From contig CAYYNQ010000074.1 in the NCBI GenBank assembly GCA_964473105.1, forward strand, positions 1 through 5,948: a stretch of DNA of 5,948 nt, read 5' to 3'. Shown one piece after another: positions 1-5,861 of this stretch. The notes under the pieces were generated by a model. It ran no database searches and was not told where the DNA came from. It saw only the letters and a program-made list of their open reading frames with translations. The stretch's first letter is position 1. Each line of letters opens with the position of its first letter. Origin of the DNA: CAYYNQ01 sp964473105. Its GTDB lineage: Bacteria; Sumerlaeota; Sumerlaeia; MVZB01. Both the position numbers and the translations under genes were made by a program.

Positions 1-682
1 CAGCCGGTACCACAATTGCTGGTGAGAGTTTTGTCGTCTTTGGCAGGGTTTCTGGCACGGGTGTCATCTTGGCTGATGTTGCGTCGGGGACTGGTGGTTT
101 CGTCATCAACGGTATTGATGAGGATGAAATATCCGGTTTCAGAGTATCGGGCGCGCGTGATGTCAACGTGGATAACCTTGCGGACATGATAGTCGGGGAC
201 CCTTTAGATGATCCAGACGGAAATTCAAATGCCGGTGAGAGCTACGTCGTCTTTGGGAGGGATACAGGCACAACGGTCAGCCTGGCTGATGTTGCATCGG
301 GGACGGGTGGTTTCATCATAAACGGGATCGATCAGGGAGATCTTTCGGGTTTCACCGTGTCGGGTGCGGGCGATGTCAACGGTGATGGCCTGGCGGACCT
401 GTTTGTCGGGGCCCCTTATGCGGATCCAGCCGGTACCACAAGCGCTGGTGAGAGTTATGTCGTCTTTGGCAGGGATGCAGGCACGGCGGTCAGCTTGGCT
501 GATGTTGCGTCGGGGACGGGTGGTTTCGTCATCAACGGTATTGATGGGAGTGATGGTTCCGGTTGGAGCGTGTCGGGTGCGGGCGATGTCAACGGGGATG
601 GCCTGGCGGACCTGATTGTCGGCGCCTATGGAGCGGACCCCGGCGGGAACGCGGAAGCCGGCGAGAGTTATGTGATCTTCGG
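1..682 (+). repeat. 213-bp in-frame tandem repeats encoding FG-GAP units
   Basis: The block gctgatgttgc(g/a)tcgggg begins at 72, 285 and 498, exactly 213 bp (71 codons) apart. The sequence cagccggtaccaca at position 1 recurs at 427, two periods later. Similarity ends near 682, where the repeat's SYVIFG end is reached. Several stretches are nearly identical at the nucleotide level, including synonymous positions, which suggests recent duplication or gene conversion between units. Confidence 0.9.
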
Positions 683-731
683 CCATGTTACGGATTCGGC
701 GGTGAGGGATGTCTGGTTTACAGCCTGGTGA
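1..731 (+). CDS. FG-GAP repeat (integrin-alpha-like beta-propeller) protein, 3' part only
   Basis: The reading frame is open from position 3 to a TGA at 729-731, so the gene starts left of the window; the TTG at 69 lies inside a repeat and is not a credible start. The visible part holds about three copies of a 71-residue unit. Each has a VVFGR-type strand, an ADVASGTGGF(V/I)INGID block, a GxGDVNGDGLADL(I/F)VGA block and an AGESYV(V/I)FG end. FG-GAP repeats form blades of extracellular beta-propellers, and the DxNxDGxxD loop binds calcium. These loops lie at 159-185, 372-398 and 585-611. The first is degenerate (DVNVDNLAD: both glycines lost, ligand positions D/N/D/D kept). After the last FG the protein ends in a short unrelated tail (HVTDSAVRDVWFTAW), which may be real or a frameshift product. 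Likely secreted or surface-exposed; the signal peptide would lie outside the window. Family call is firm, specific function unknown. Confidence 0.85.
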   Translation, partial: AGTTIAGESFVVFGRVSGTGVILADVASGTGGFVINGIDEDEISGFRVSGARDVNVDNLADMIVGDPLDDPDGNSNAGESYVVFGRDTGTTVSLADVASGTGGFIINGIDQGDLSGFTVSGAGDVNGDGLADLFVGAPYADPAGTTSAGESYVVFGRDAGTAVSLADVASGTGGFVINGIDGSDGSGWSVSGAGDVNGDGLADLIVGAYGADPGGNAEAGESYVIFGHVTDSAVRDVWFTAW

Positions 732-865
732 AACCTGATGGCAGAATCATCTCTTCGGATACATCCCGGGTAAACATGGCCGCGTCTTCCGTTTGACCGG
801 GATGAAAATTTCAGGGCTTGGGTTGAACTTCTCGCCCCAGGTCCTTTGATTTGGGATGCGCTATC

Positions 866-1915
866 ATGATTTCCGAAAAACAGCCGGAGAAACCCCTTTT
901 AAGGATCACCACCTCACGCCAGTTCATTTCCTGGCTGGCCGATATGAAGGCGAGCCTTGCGCTGACGACCTATCAAACGGGCAAGATCATTTTCATCGGT
1001 CTCCAGCCGAACGGGAAGCTCTCTGTTTTCGAGCGCACCCTCGAGCGTGTCATGGGCATGACCGCAACGCGGGAGACAATATGGCTCGCGACACTCTACC
1101 AGGTCTGGCGGTTTCGCAACGTCATGACCCCCGGCCAAATGCACGAGGGCTATGATGCCGTCTATATTCCGCGCGAATCGAGGGTGACGGGTGACGTGGA
1201 TGTGCACGACATGGCCATCGACGCGGATGGACGGCCTGTTTTCGTGAACACCCTGTTCAATTGTATCGCGACGATCGATGAACAGCACAGTTTCCGCCCC
1301 CTCTGGAAGCCGGGGTGGGTCTCGAAACTTGCACCCGAGGACCGCTGCCATCTGAACGGCATGGCGATGCTGGATGGTAAGCCGCGCTTTGTCACGGCCG
1401 TCAGTCGCAGTGATGTACAGGACGGGTGGAGGGACAGGCGGCAATCGAGCGGCGTGCTGGTCGACGTGGAATCCGGCGAGGTGATCGTCGAGGGACTCTC
1501 TATGCCACACTCACCCCGCTGGCATAACGGGAAACTGTGGCTGATCAATTCCGGGACGGGATTTCTGGGGACTGTCGACCTGGATGTCGGCCGGTTTGAG
1601 CCCGTGGCCTTTTGTCCGGGATTTGCACGGGGCCTCGCCATCCTGGGTGACTGGGCCGTGATCGGCCTTTCGCACAAGCGCGAGAACCGTACTTTCCAGG
1701 GCCTGGACCTGGAGCAGAACCTCAGCCGGCATGATGCAGAGGCACGCTGTGGCCTGATGGTGGTTGACCTGCGCACGGGCGATGCCCCGCACTGGCTGCG
1801 GTTTGAGGGTGTCGTCAGGGAGCTCTACGATGTCGACATGATTCCAGGTGTCACCCGCCCGATGGCCATTGGCTTCAAGACCGAGGAAATACGAAGATAT
1901 ATTTCAATGCCCTGA
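866..1915 (+). CDS. TIGR03032 / DUF4915 family protein, function unknown
   Basis: A 349-residue protein when started at ATG 866; a TTG at 851 would add five residues (MGCAI). GGGA at 853-856 lies 9 nt before the ATG and is a modest ribosome site, so the start is likely but not certain. I recognise the family from its highly conserved blocks: DVDVHD (111-116), CHLNGMAM (161-168), GLSMPHSPRWHNGKLW (210-225), NSGTG (228-232), PGFARGLA (251-258), IGLSHKRE (266-273), VVDLRTG (299-305) and ELYDVDMIPG (319-328). Repeated strands with short turns suggest a beta-propeller-like fold; this is inference. No signal peptide or membrane segment is visible, so it is probably cytoplasmic, unlike its neighbours. 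The biochemical role of the family is unknown to me. A 134-nt gap separates it from the FG-GAP gene, so co-transcription is possible but not shown. It ends 36 nt from the convergent collagen-like gene. Confidence 0.9.
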   Translation: MISEKQPEKPLLRITTSRQFISWLADMKASLALTTYQTGKIIFIGLQPNGKLSVFERTLERVMGMTATRETIWLATLYQVWRFRNVMTPGQMHEGYDAVYIPRESRVTGDVDVHDMAIDADGRPVFVNTLFNCIATIDEQHSFRPLWKPGWVSKLAPEDRCHLNGMAMLDGKPRFVTAVSRSDVQDGWRDRRQSSGVLVDVESGEVIVEGLSMPHSPRWHNGKLWLINSGTGFLGTVDLDVGRFEPVAFCPGFARGLAILGDWAVIGLSHKRENRTFQGLDLEQNLSRHDAEARCGLMVVDLRTGDAPHWLRFEGVVRELYDVDMIPGVTRPMAIGFKTEEIRRYISMP

Positions 1916-1917
1916 CA

Positions 1918-1931
1918 CGGGGCGGCCCCCG
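1918..1931. terminator. Small GC hairpin between convergent genes (possible weak terminator)
   Basis: CGGGG (1918-1922) pairs with CCCCG (1927-1931) around a CGGC loop, in the 36-nt space between the stops of the TIGR03032 gene and the collagen-like gene. There is no T-run on either side, so this is only a positional candidate for a bidirectional stop signal. Confidence 0.2.
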
Positions 1932-1951
1932 CAACCATCGGGCACGCTTGA

Positions 1952-3604
1952 TCACGGGTAGTAGGAATAGGCGGTCTCGTTCCTTATGCAATGGATGATC
2001 GTGGGGCCGCCGTCTGTCGTGAAGCTGTCCCATGAACCCTCGCAGAAATAAAACCTGCCCCCGCCCGCGCTGCCCTCGGATCCGAAGGAGGCTGCCCCCC
2101 CGTTACAATTGGTGAACGTGCCCCCCGCCGTCCCATAACTGCCGAAGGAGTGGGCCCCTCCCGTGCAGTTTTCAAAGGTGCCACTTGCGTTGCCGATGGA
2201 TCCGAAGGACCAGTCGCCTCCGATACAGTTGATAAACGTGCCGCTCGTTTTCCCAAGGCTGCCAAAGGAGACAACCCCTGCGGTGCAGTCCTCGTAATGA
2301 CCTGCGTATTCTATCCCGTAGCGCATGGACCATCCGAAATATGGATTGCTGTCGTCACCCTTGAATGAACAGCCTCGAATGACTGTGTTTTCCAGTGCCG
2401 TATCCGGGAAGTAGGCTGCAGGATCCTGGGCATCATTGTTGACGGTGGAATTGGTTGGCATCAATTCAACCGTCAGGTTCTCGATTCTCACGTCATCGGC
2501 CGTTTGGCGAAGGACACCCGTGCCGGCACCACCGGCCGTACCGTATATGTGCTGGTTCTCACGTGCCGTCGACAGGCCCACAAGATCCACAAACTCCGTG
2601 TCCATCTCCAACTGGCCCGCCCCAAGGTCATATCGACCCGGCGGGACAAGCACGACTGCACGGTTGACAGGCCCCAGACCCTGGCCGTTGGGTGTCAGGG
2701 TCTGGGCCGTGGCATAGGCGGCAACTAGGTTCGCCCCATTACTCGCGGCATGATCTGTCGTCTCCACGACAACATACGCCGATGCGGTTCCCCTGATTGC
2801 GGCATCAGGACCCGGAGGCCCCATCGAACCCTGGGAGCCTGTTTCCCCCGTTGCGCCCTGGGGGCCCGTTGCGCCCTGGGGGCCCGTTACACCCTGGGGG
2901 CCCGTTACACCCTGGGGTCCCGTTGCACCCGGAGGCCCCATCGAACCCTGAGGGCCTGTTTCCCCCGTTACACCCTGGGGGCCTGCTGAACCCTGGGGGC
3001 CTGTTTCCCCCGTTACACCCTGGGGGCCTGTTGCGCCCTGGGGACCCGTGAGAGTCGCAGTATTCTGGGTTGATCCGTCCGGGAAAATAATCTTTGTCCC
3101 GGCCTGCAGGATGATGTCCTCTGATGATCTGATGAACTCCGAGGCATCCAGTCCGTCCAGGGTGTCGGCATTGGCGCTATGCAAGGCGTATGGGCTGGTC
3201 GTGAGCAGGACTCTGGGGGCATACACCTCGTCCCCGCTGAACCCGTTCCCGTCTAGGTCGGCCGCCACCTCGAGCCAGAACTGGGCTGTTGTGGTGAACA
3301 GGCCGGGAGGGAACAGCGTGATGCTGCCCAGGTTGACACTGAACACCCCGTAGGTGACCACAACCGCATTTGCCCCGCCGTGTATCTCCATCCAATACAT
3401 GGTTCCATTCGAGGCCGATCCCCAGAGCTTGAACTCCATGTCATAGGTGCCGCTGGCCTGGGGCTCACCGTCCGGGGTCGAGAGGGTTCCCTGATAGGTG
3501 ATGATGCCCGGCCCGGCAGCCCGAACCATCACCGGCGAGGACGCAAGACACAGGCTAAACATGACAAGAAAAACAAAACCGGTTCCGACATGGCTAGATC
3601 TCAT
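1952..3604 (-). CDS. Secreted collagen-like / beta-helix mosaic protein
   Basis: A complete 550-residue protein. Residues 1-29 form a signal peptide (hydrophobic FVFLVMFSLCLA, cleavage probably after VRA). Residues 34-142 are a beta-rich module of the ITYQG...GTYDMEFKLW...GVFSVNLGS...SPYALHSA type, common at the N-termini of exported proteins. It is followed by the recurring linker ADTLDGLDASEF (146-157) and IIFPDGSTQNTA (172-183), which resembles tail-fibre-like trimer segments. Residues 187-267 are 27 uninterrupted Gly-X-Y triplets (GPQ, GAT, GVT, GET, GPP), expected to form a collagen triple helix. Residues about 268-445 look like the start of a pectin-lyase-type right-handed beta-helix (VVLVPPGRYDLG, EFVDLVGLS, DVRIENLTVEL). 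Residues 446-526 are four 20-21-residue rungs of the SFGSxGxxxGTFxNCxGG type. No catalytic residues were identified, so it is more likely a structural or adhesive trimer than an enzyme. Second gene of a probable operon with the small exported protein. Domain calls are firm; the binding partner is unknown. Confidence 0.9.
   Translation of the reverse strand: MRSSHVGTGFVFLVMFSLCLASSPVMVRAAGPGIITYQGTLSTPDGEPQASGTYDMEFKLWGSASNGTMYWMEIHGGANAVVVTYGVFSVNLGSITLFPPGLFTTTAQFWLEVAADLDGNGFSGDEVYAPRVLLTTSPYALHSANADTLDGLDASEFIRSSEDIILQAGTKIIFPDGSTQNTATLTGPQGATGPQGVTGETGPQGSAGPQGVTGETGPQGSMGPPGATGPQGVTGPQGVTGPQGATGPQGATGETGSQGSMGPPGPDAAIRGTASAYVVVETTDHAASNGANLVAAYATAQTLTPNGQGLGPVNRAVVLVPPGRYDLGAGQLEMDTEFVDLVGLSTARENQHIYGTAGGAGTGVLRQTADDVRIENLTVELMPTNSTVNNDAQDPAAYFPDTALENTVIRGCSFKGDDSNPYFGWSMRYGIEYAGHYEDCTAGVVSFGSLGKTSGTFINCIGGDWSFGSIGNASGTFENCTGGAHSFGSYGTAGGTFTNCNGGAASFGSEGSAGGGRFYFCEGSWDSFTTDGGPTIIHCIRNETAYSYYP
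2027..2269 (-). repeat. 60-bp repeats encoding 20-residue beta-helix rungs
   Basis: The block (t/g)cc(g/a)aaggag/c recurs on the plus strand at 2081, 2141, 2201 and 2261, exactly 60 bp apart. On the coding strand each unit encodes SFGS.G...GTF.NC.GG. The fourth unit (residues 506-526) is one residue longer and more diverged (GGGRFYFCEGSWD). The period matches a typical rung of a right-handed beta-helix. Confidence 0.85.
2804..3046 (-). repeat. Collagen-like Gly-X-Y repeat tract with an internal 117-bp duplication
   Basis: This encodes residues 187-267, all in Gly-X-Y register. At the DNA level the tract has 9- and 18-bp periodicity (ccctgggggcccgtt and variants). It also contains a longer duplicated block, cccggaggccccatcgaacc, starting at 2811 and again at 2928, which is 117 bp or 13 triplets apart. 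Such tracts commonly gain or lose units by slippage. Confidence 0.9.
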
Positions 3605-3614
3605 GAGAAAAAAT

Positions 3615-3621
3615 CCTCCTT
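3615..3621 (-). promoter_or_regulatory. Shine-Dalgarno site of the collagen-like gene
   Basis: AAGGAGG on the minus strand, 10 nt before the ATG at 3604-3602 and within the 34-nt gap after the small upstream gene. It supports this start and independent translation of the second operon gene. Confidence 0.8.
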
Positions 3622-3638
3622 ATCCCCGTGGTGGGGTT

Positions 3639-3929
3639 TTATTCGTATTTGTGCCAGTCCCGGCTGGCTGCCCTGATGTATCCCGGTCCATGGATGCCGT
3701 GGTAAAGCCGCATGCCCGAGGCACTTGCGGATAGGCCCGCCGCAGCCTGCCCTGCCGTGGCATTCATGGAGCTGAACAGGGGGGTGCTAATCCGGTCGCC
3801 ACCGGCCGGTGACACGACATCCCTCTCAATGGTGTTTCCGGAACCGTCCATCCGTGTCCCGGCCCATGCCATGGACAGGGCGAGCAGGAAAACTGCAGAC
3901 AGTGCCAGAATCGCTTGCCGACGTTTCAT
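3639..3929 (-). CDS. Small exported protein (GQ..G.S.S..Y.G..GPGYI type), first gene of operon
   Basis: A 96-residue product. Starts at TTG 3950 or ATG 3932 are possible. ATG 3929-3927 is preferred because AAAGGAG at 3942-3936 lies 6 nt upstream of it and only 3 nt upstream of ATG 3932. Residues 1-23 (MKRRQAILALSAVFLLALSMAWA) are a textbook signal peptide with two Arg, one Lys, a hydrophobic core and an A-W-A cleavage site. The mature 73 residues follow a pattern I know from small secreted proteins: a DVVSPAGG start, then ATAGQAAAGLSASASG and LYHGIHGPGYI. Those proteins show S..Y.L...GQ..G.S.S..Y.L..GFW, often next to larger extracellular proteins. Function is unknown. Its stop lies 34 nt before the collagen-like gene on the same strand, so the two are probably co-transcribed and exported together. 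Confidence 0.75.
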   Translation of the reverse strand: MKRRQAILALSAVFLLALSMAWAGTRMDGSGNTIERDVVSPAGGDRISTPLFSSMNATAGQAAAGLSASASGMRLYHGIHGPGYIRAASRDWHKYE

Positions 3930-3935
3930 CATATA

Positions 3936-3942
3936 CTCCTTT
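3936..3942 (-). promoter_or_regulatory. Shine-Dalgarno site deciding the start of the small exported protein
   Basis: AAAGGAG on the minus strand sits 6 nt before the second of two adjacent ATG codons (3929-3927). The spacing favours this ATG over the one at 3932-3930 or the further upstream TTG. Confidence 0.7.
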
Positions 3943-4086
3943 CTTCTCAATATTGGCCCGACAAATGCGCCCAGGGCGTTTCCGCGTGAATCTCCTCCAT
4001 TTGCTTTTCGGCATAATCACACACAGGCTTAGGTCACATCATTCATGAAACCCATGGATCCCCGGAGATCACGGCTGCCTCATCCG

Positions 4087-4238
4087 GGCCATTGATTACA
4101 CAGCGGTCGGGCACCAGGTATTTTCGGGTCACTTTGGGTTGAAAATCAATTGATTTCAACAAAATGCAATACGTGCGGAGGCCTGTAAAACAGGGGGACC
4201 CGCGGTTCATGCTGATTTCCCTGTTGGAATCAATGGCC
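4087..4238. repeat. 11-bp perfect inverted repeat flanking the palindrome
   Basis: ggccattgatt at 4087-4097 is the exact reverse complement of aatcaatggcc at 4228-4238. The arms are 130 bp apart, too far for a simple transcript hairpin. Both carry the same ATCAAT/ATTGAT core that forms the centre of the palindrome at 4138-4160, which lies between them. Confidence 0.6.
4138..4160. promoter_or_regulatory. Imperfect 23-nt palindrome, operator-like
   Basis: The left arm gttgaaaatca (4138-4148) and right arm tgatttcaac (4151-4160) are reverse complements apart from one extra A in the left arm, around a central AT. It lies about 208 nt upstream of the start of the small exported gene. Size and symmetry suit a dimeric helix-turn-helix regulator. 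There is no T-run, so a terminator is unlikely. The regulator is unknown and no regulator gene is in the window. Confidence 0.4.
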
Positions 4239-4506
4239 GGTCTCCCATGTCTGTTTTTTATAACCATATTGTCCTGCCGACACACGAAATCAGGTGCCGG
4301 CTATCCGTCCGGCCTCCCCTCCGCCTGTAACGGCCCATCATGATCCATCGGGATCGGGCGGGTCAAATTTATTCCCGCAGGGTGATCGTCATCACGGCTC
4401 TTTCCCTAGGCACGACCTGCCTCACTTGGGGGGGCGGGGCGTTCCACCGCGTGTCATGGCCTGTTTTCATGCTGCCTGATATGACCTTTCCTGCAGGGTC
4501 GGCCTA

Positions 4507-5712
4507 TCACTTCGGCTCAGGGGGAACCCCGATGCCGGGAGCCGGCCTGAATACAGCCGACTTTGGTTCAAAAGACCCTGTCGGGGAAGGGGGCGTCCCA
4601 TAGTCGGCTGACCTGCTCAAGCTACCTGTATGCCCCGTGACAATGGGCTCGATGAACAGTTCGATCCCTTCCAGGTTTTTACTGCATTCGACCGTCCTGT
4701 TCCGGGGGGCAGGCCCACCCTGGAAGAGATGGCTGAACAGGGCAACGGTGTCGGATATGTTGGTCAACCCATCCTCATTGAAATCCGCCACGGCCTCGCA
4801 GGCGGGTTTTCTTCCGTTGCCGAACAGGTAATTGTTCAGTGCAATTCCATCTGAAATACTGAGGCCTCCATCCCCATCAACATCCCCGCGGAGCTGGGTC
4901 CCTAGGTCTGCAGGGGCGACCAGGGGGATTGTCAGGAGTCCATAGTCATCCAGTTCATTGCTGAAGTCCAGAATGGCCGTATATTCCCGGGGCTCATTTC
5001 CGGCGATGCTTTCAGGGATGCGAAGCAGGAACTCCACGGATGAATCCGGGTCGATTTCTGCCTCGGTGATGGTGTCCGTGAAGCGGTTCCATGGGCCATC
5101 GAAGCGGATCTGCATGGTAGTTTCTGTCGGATTGCGGACCTCCAGTACATAATCCCATGCCCGTGCATGTTGACTCAGGTTGAAGGAGCTGCTTGTCAAG
5201 ATGATCTTGCGGGCTTTCCGGGTTTCGAGGTTCTCCTCCTCGAGCACCGCACCCAGGGATTTGGCGCTGTTCATGATATCGAGTATGTCCTTGAGCTCAT
5301 TGAGCAATGGGAAGCCGAAGCCACAGGCGGGGGCTGTCCTCGCCACGCGGGGATTTACACGCCGGTTGCCCAGCCTTGTGAATGATGCGGAATCCTTCAC
5401 GTAGTCACATGATTTCCAGCTGGATCTTTTGGCAACACGTGCATGACGTGGGGCAAGTTTCCCCACATATAAACCGGCTGCCCTGTAATCGACCTCATAG
5501 TGCTCATTGCCTGTCAGGTTCAGGATGAGATCGGTGACCTCACAGGTCCATATGTGCTGAACGGCCGAGGAGTAGAGGTTGATGTCTGTGGGGATGTCAT
5601 TGTCGCCCTGGTAGTTTCTGTCATTGCAAATTCCCCCGTCTATCGGGAACGCCCCGAGATGGGAGCTGAACAGCAGAAGTGCCAAGTTCCTGGCGTTGAG
5701 TATCTTGGACAT
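4507..5712 (-). CDS. Probably exported protein with type I dockerin domain
   Basis: A 401-residue protein from ATG 5712, with GGAAGG (5725-5720) 7 nt upstream. The N-terminus has basic residues (K3, R8) and a short hydrophobic run (LALLLFSSHLGAF), a plausible but marginal signal peptide with no clear A-x-A site. Residues 24-165 contain four cysteines (C29, C57, C102, C130) and match no family I recognise. Residues 170-265 look like an Ig-like beta-sandwich (WDYVLEVRNPTETTMQI, SSVEFLLRIPES, YTAILDFSN). Residues 276-333 are a type I dockerin with two calcium loops, DVDGDGGLSISD (277-288) and DFNEDGLTNISD (310-321), each followed by a helix (ALNNYLFGNG, TVALFSHLFQGG). In cellulosomes dockerins bind cohesins. 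In planctomycete-like genomes they occur on many exported proteins without known cohesins, so the partner here is open. A 68-residue Pro/Gly-containing tail follows the dockerin, whereas dockerins usually sit at the end. No enzyme domain is visible. Confidence 0.85.
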   Translation of the reverse strand: MSKILNARNLALLLFSSHLGAFPIDGGICNDRNYQGDNDIPTDINLYSSAVQHIWTCEVTDLILNLTGNEHYEVDYRAAGLYVGKLAPRHARVAKRSSWKSCDYVKDSASFTRLGNRRVNPRVARTAPACGFGFPLLNELKDILDIMNSAKSLGAVLEEENLETRKARKIILTSSSFNLSQHARAWDYVLEVRNPTETTMQIRFDGPWNRFTDTITEAEIDPDSSVEFLLRIPESIAGNEPREYTAILDFSNELDDYGLLTIPLVAPADLGTQLRGDVDGDGGLSISDGIALNNYLFGNGRKPACEAVADFNEDGLTNISDTVALFSHLFQGGPAPRNRTVECSKNLEGIELFIEPIVTGHTGSLSRSADYGTPPSPTGSFEPKSAVFRPAPGIGVPPEPK

Positions 5713-5804
5713 GATGAACCCTTCCTTCGTTGTCTGTCTGGACTCTGGAAATTTTCAAGGCAGGGGTATCCTGGCATCAATGTATGGGTTTCCGGGACTT
5801 CGGT

Positions 5805-5843
5805 GACAGGCCCCGGGCCGATGCAGGCCCGGGGCCGACTGTC
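5805..5843 (-). terminator. Strong GC-rich hairpin without U-tract (possible terminator)
   Basis: GGCCCCGGGCC (5809-5819) pairs perfectly with GGCCCGGGGCC (5826-5836) around a 6-nt GATGCA loop. GACA (5805-5808) can extend the stem with TGTC (5840-5843) past a 3-nt bulge. It lies about 50 nt past the stop at 5892 of the upstream minus-strand gene and about 90 nt before the dockerin gene. With no T-run on either strand it is not a classical intrinsic terminator; an RNA-stabilising or U-less terminator hairpin is possible. Confidence 0.4.
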
Positions 5844-5861
5844 TGTCCGTTAACGCATGCC

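Larger units (their letters stand above)
3943..4506. other. Intergenic region, 560 bp, no credible gene
   Basis: This separates the stop of the dockerin gene from the start of the small exported protein; both are on the minus strand. It should therefore hold the terminator of the former and the promoter of the operon. Its centre (about 4130-4270) is more A+T-rich than the flanking genes. I could not find a convincing -35/-10 pair or a hairpin with a U-tract. The open frame at 4285-4043 on the minus strand (80 residues, GTG start) has no ribosome site, no recognisable domain and no export signal, so I do not call it. The region contains the palindrome and inverted repeat listed separately, and a small CCTGT-AAA-ACAGG hairpin at 4182-4194. 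Confidence 0.6.

Noticed and set aside
225..686. Antisense 153-residue open frame across the FG-GAP repeats
   Set aside because: It is the reverse-strand shadow of the tandem repeats; its own protein repeats only because the DNA does, and it has no recognisable domain.
793..852. TTGACC and TTGAAC as -35 boxes for the TIGR03032 gene
   Set aside because: No acceptable -10 box was found at 16-18 bp from either.
914..1776. Two long antisense frames (198 and 204 residues) opposite the TIGR03032 gene
   Set aside because: The plus-strand frame has unmistakable family motifs; the antisense frames are low-complexity Arg/Ser/Pro-rich products of GC-rich coding DNA with no domain.
2804..3046. Regularly spaced short repeats resembling a CRISPR array
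   Set aside because: The period is 9/18 bp with no unique spacers, and the tract translates as uninterrupted Gly-X-Y in a longer gene.
2750..3051. Plus-strand frames rich in TLGA or HPGG repeats
   Set aside because: They are complementary readings of the Gly-X-Y collagen tract on the minus strand.
3953..3968. TGGCCCGacaaATGC resembling a sigma-54 promoter
   Set aside because: It is on the wrong strand for the neighbouring genes and departs from the consensus at the key TTGC end.
4043..4285. Minus-strand 80-residue open frame in the intergenic gap
   Set aside because: GTG start without a ribosome site, no signal peptide or domain, and it overlaps the palindrome cluster; best read as chance.
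4410..4430. AGGCA-CGACC-TGCCT hairpin as terminator of the dockerin gene
   Set aside because: Only a 5-bp stem, no U-tract, and about 80 nt past the stop codon.
4340..4603. Plus-strand 87-residue frame with a hydrophobic stretch (RRVIVITALSLGTTCLTW)
   Set aside because: It overlaps the 3' end of the dockerin gene antisense, has no Shine-Dalgarno sequence, and resembles no known family.
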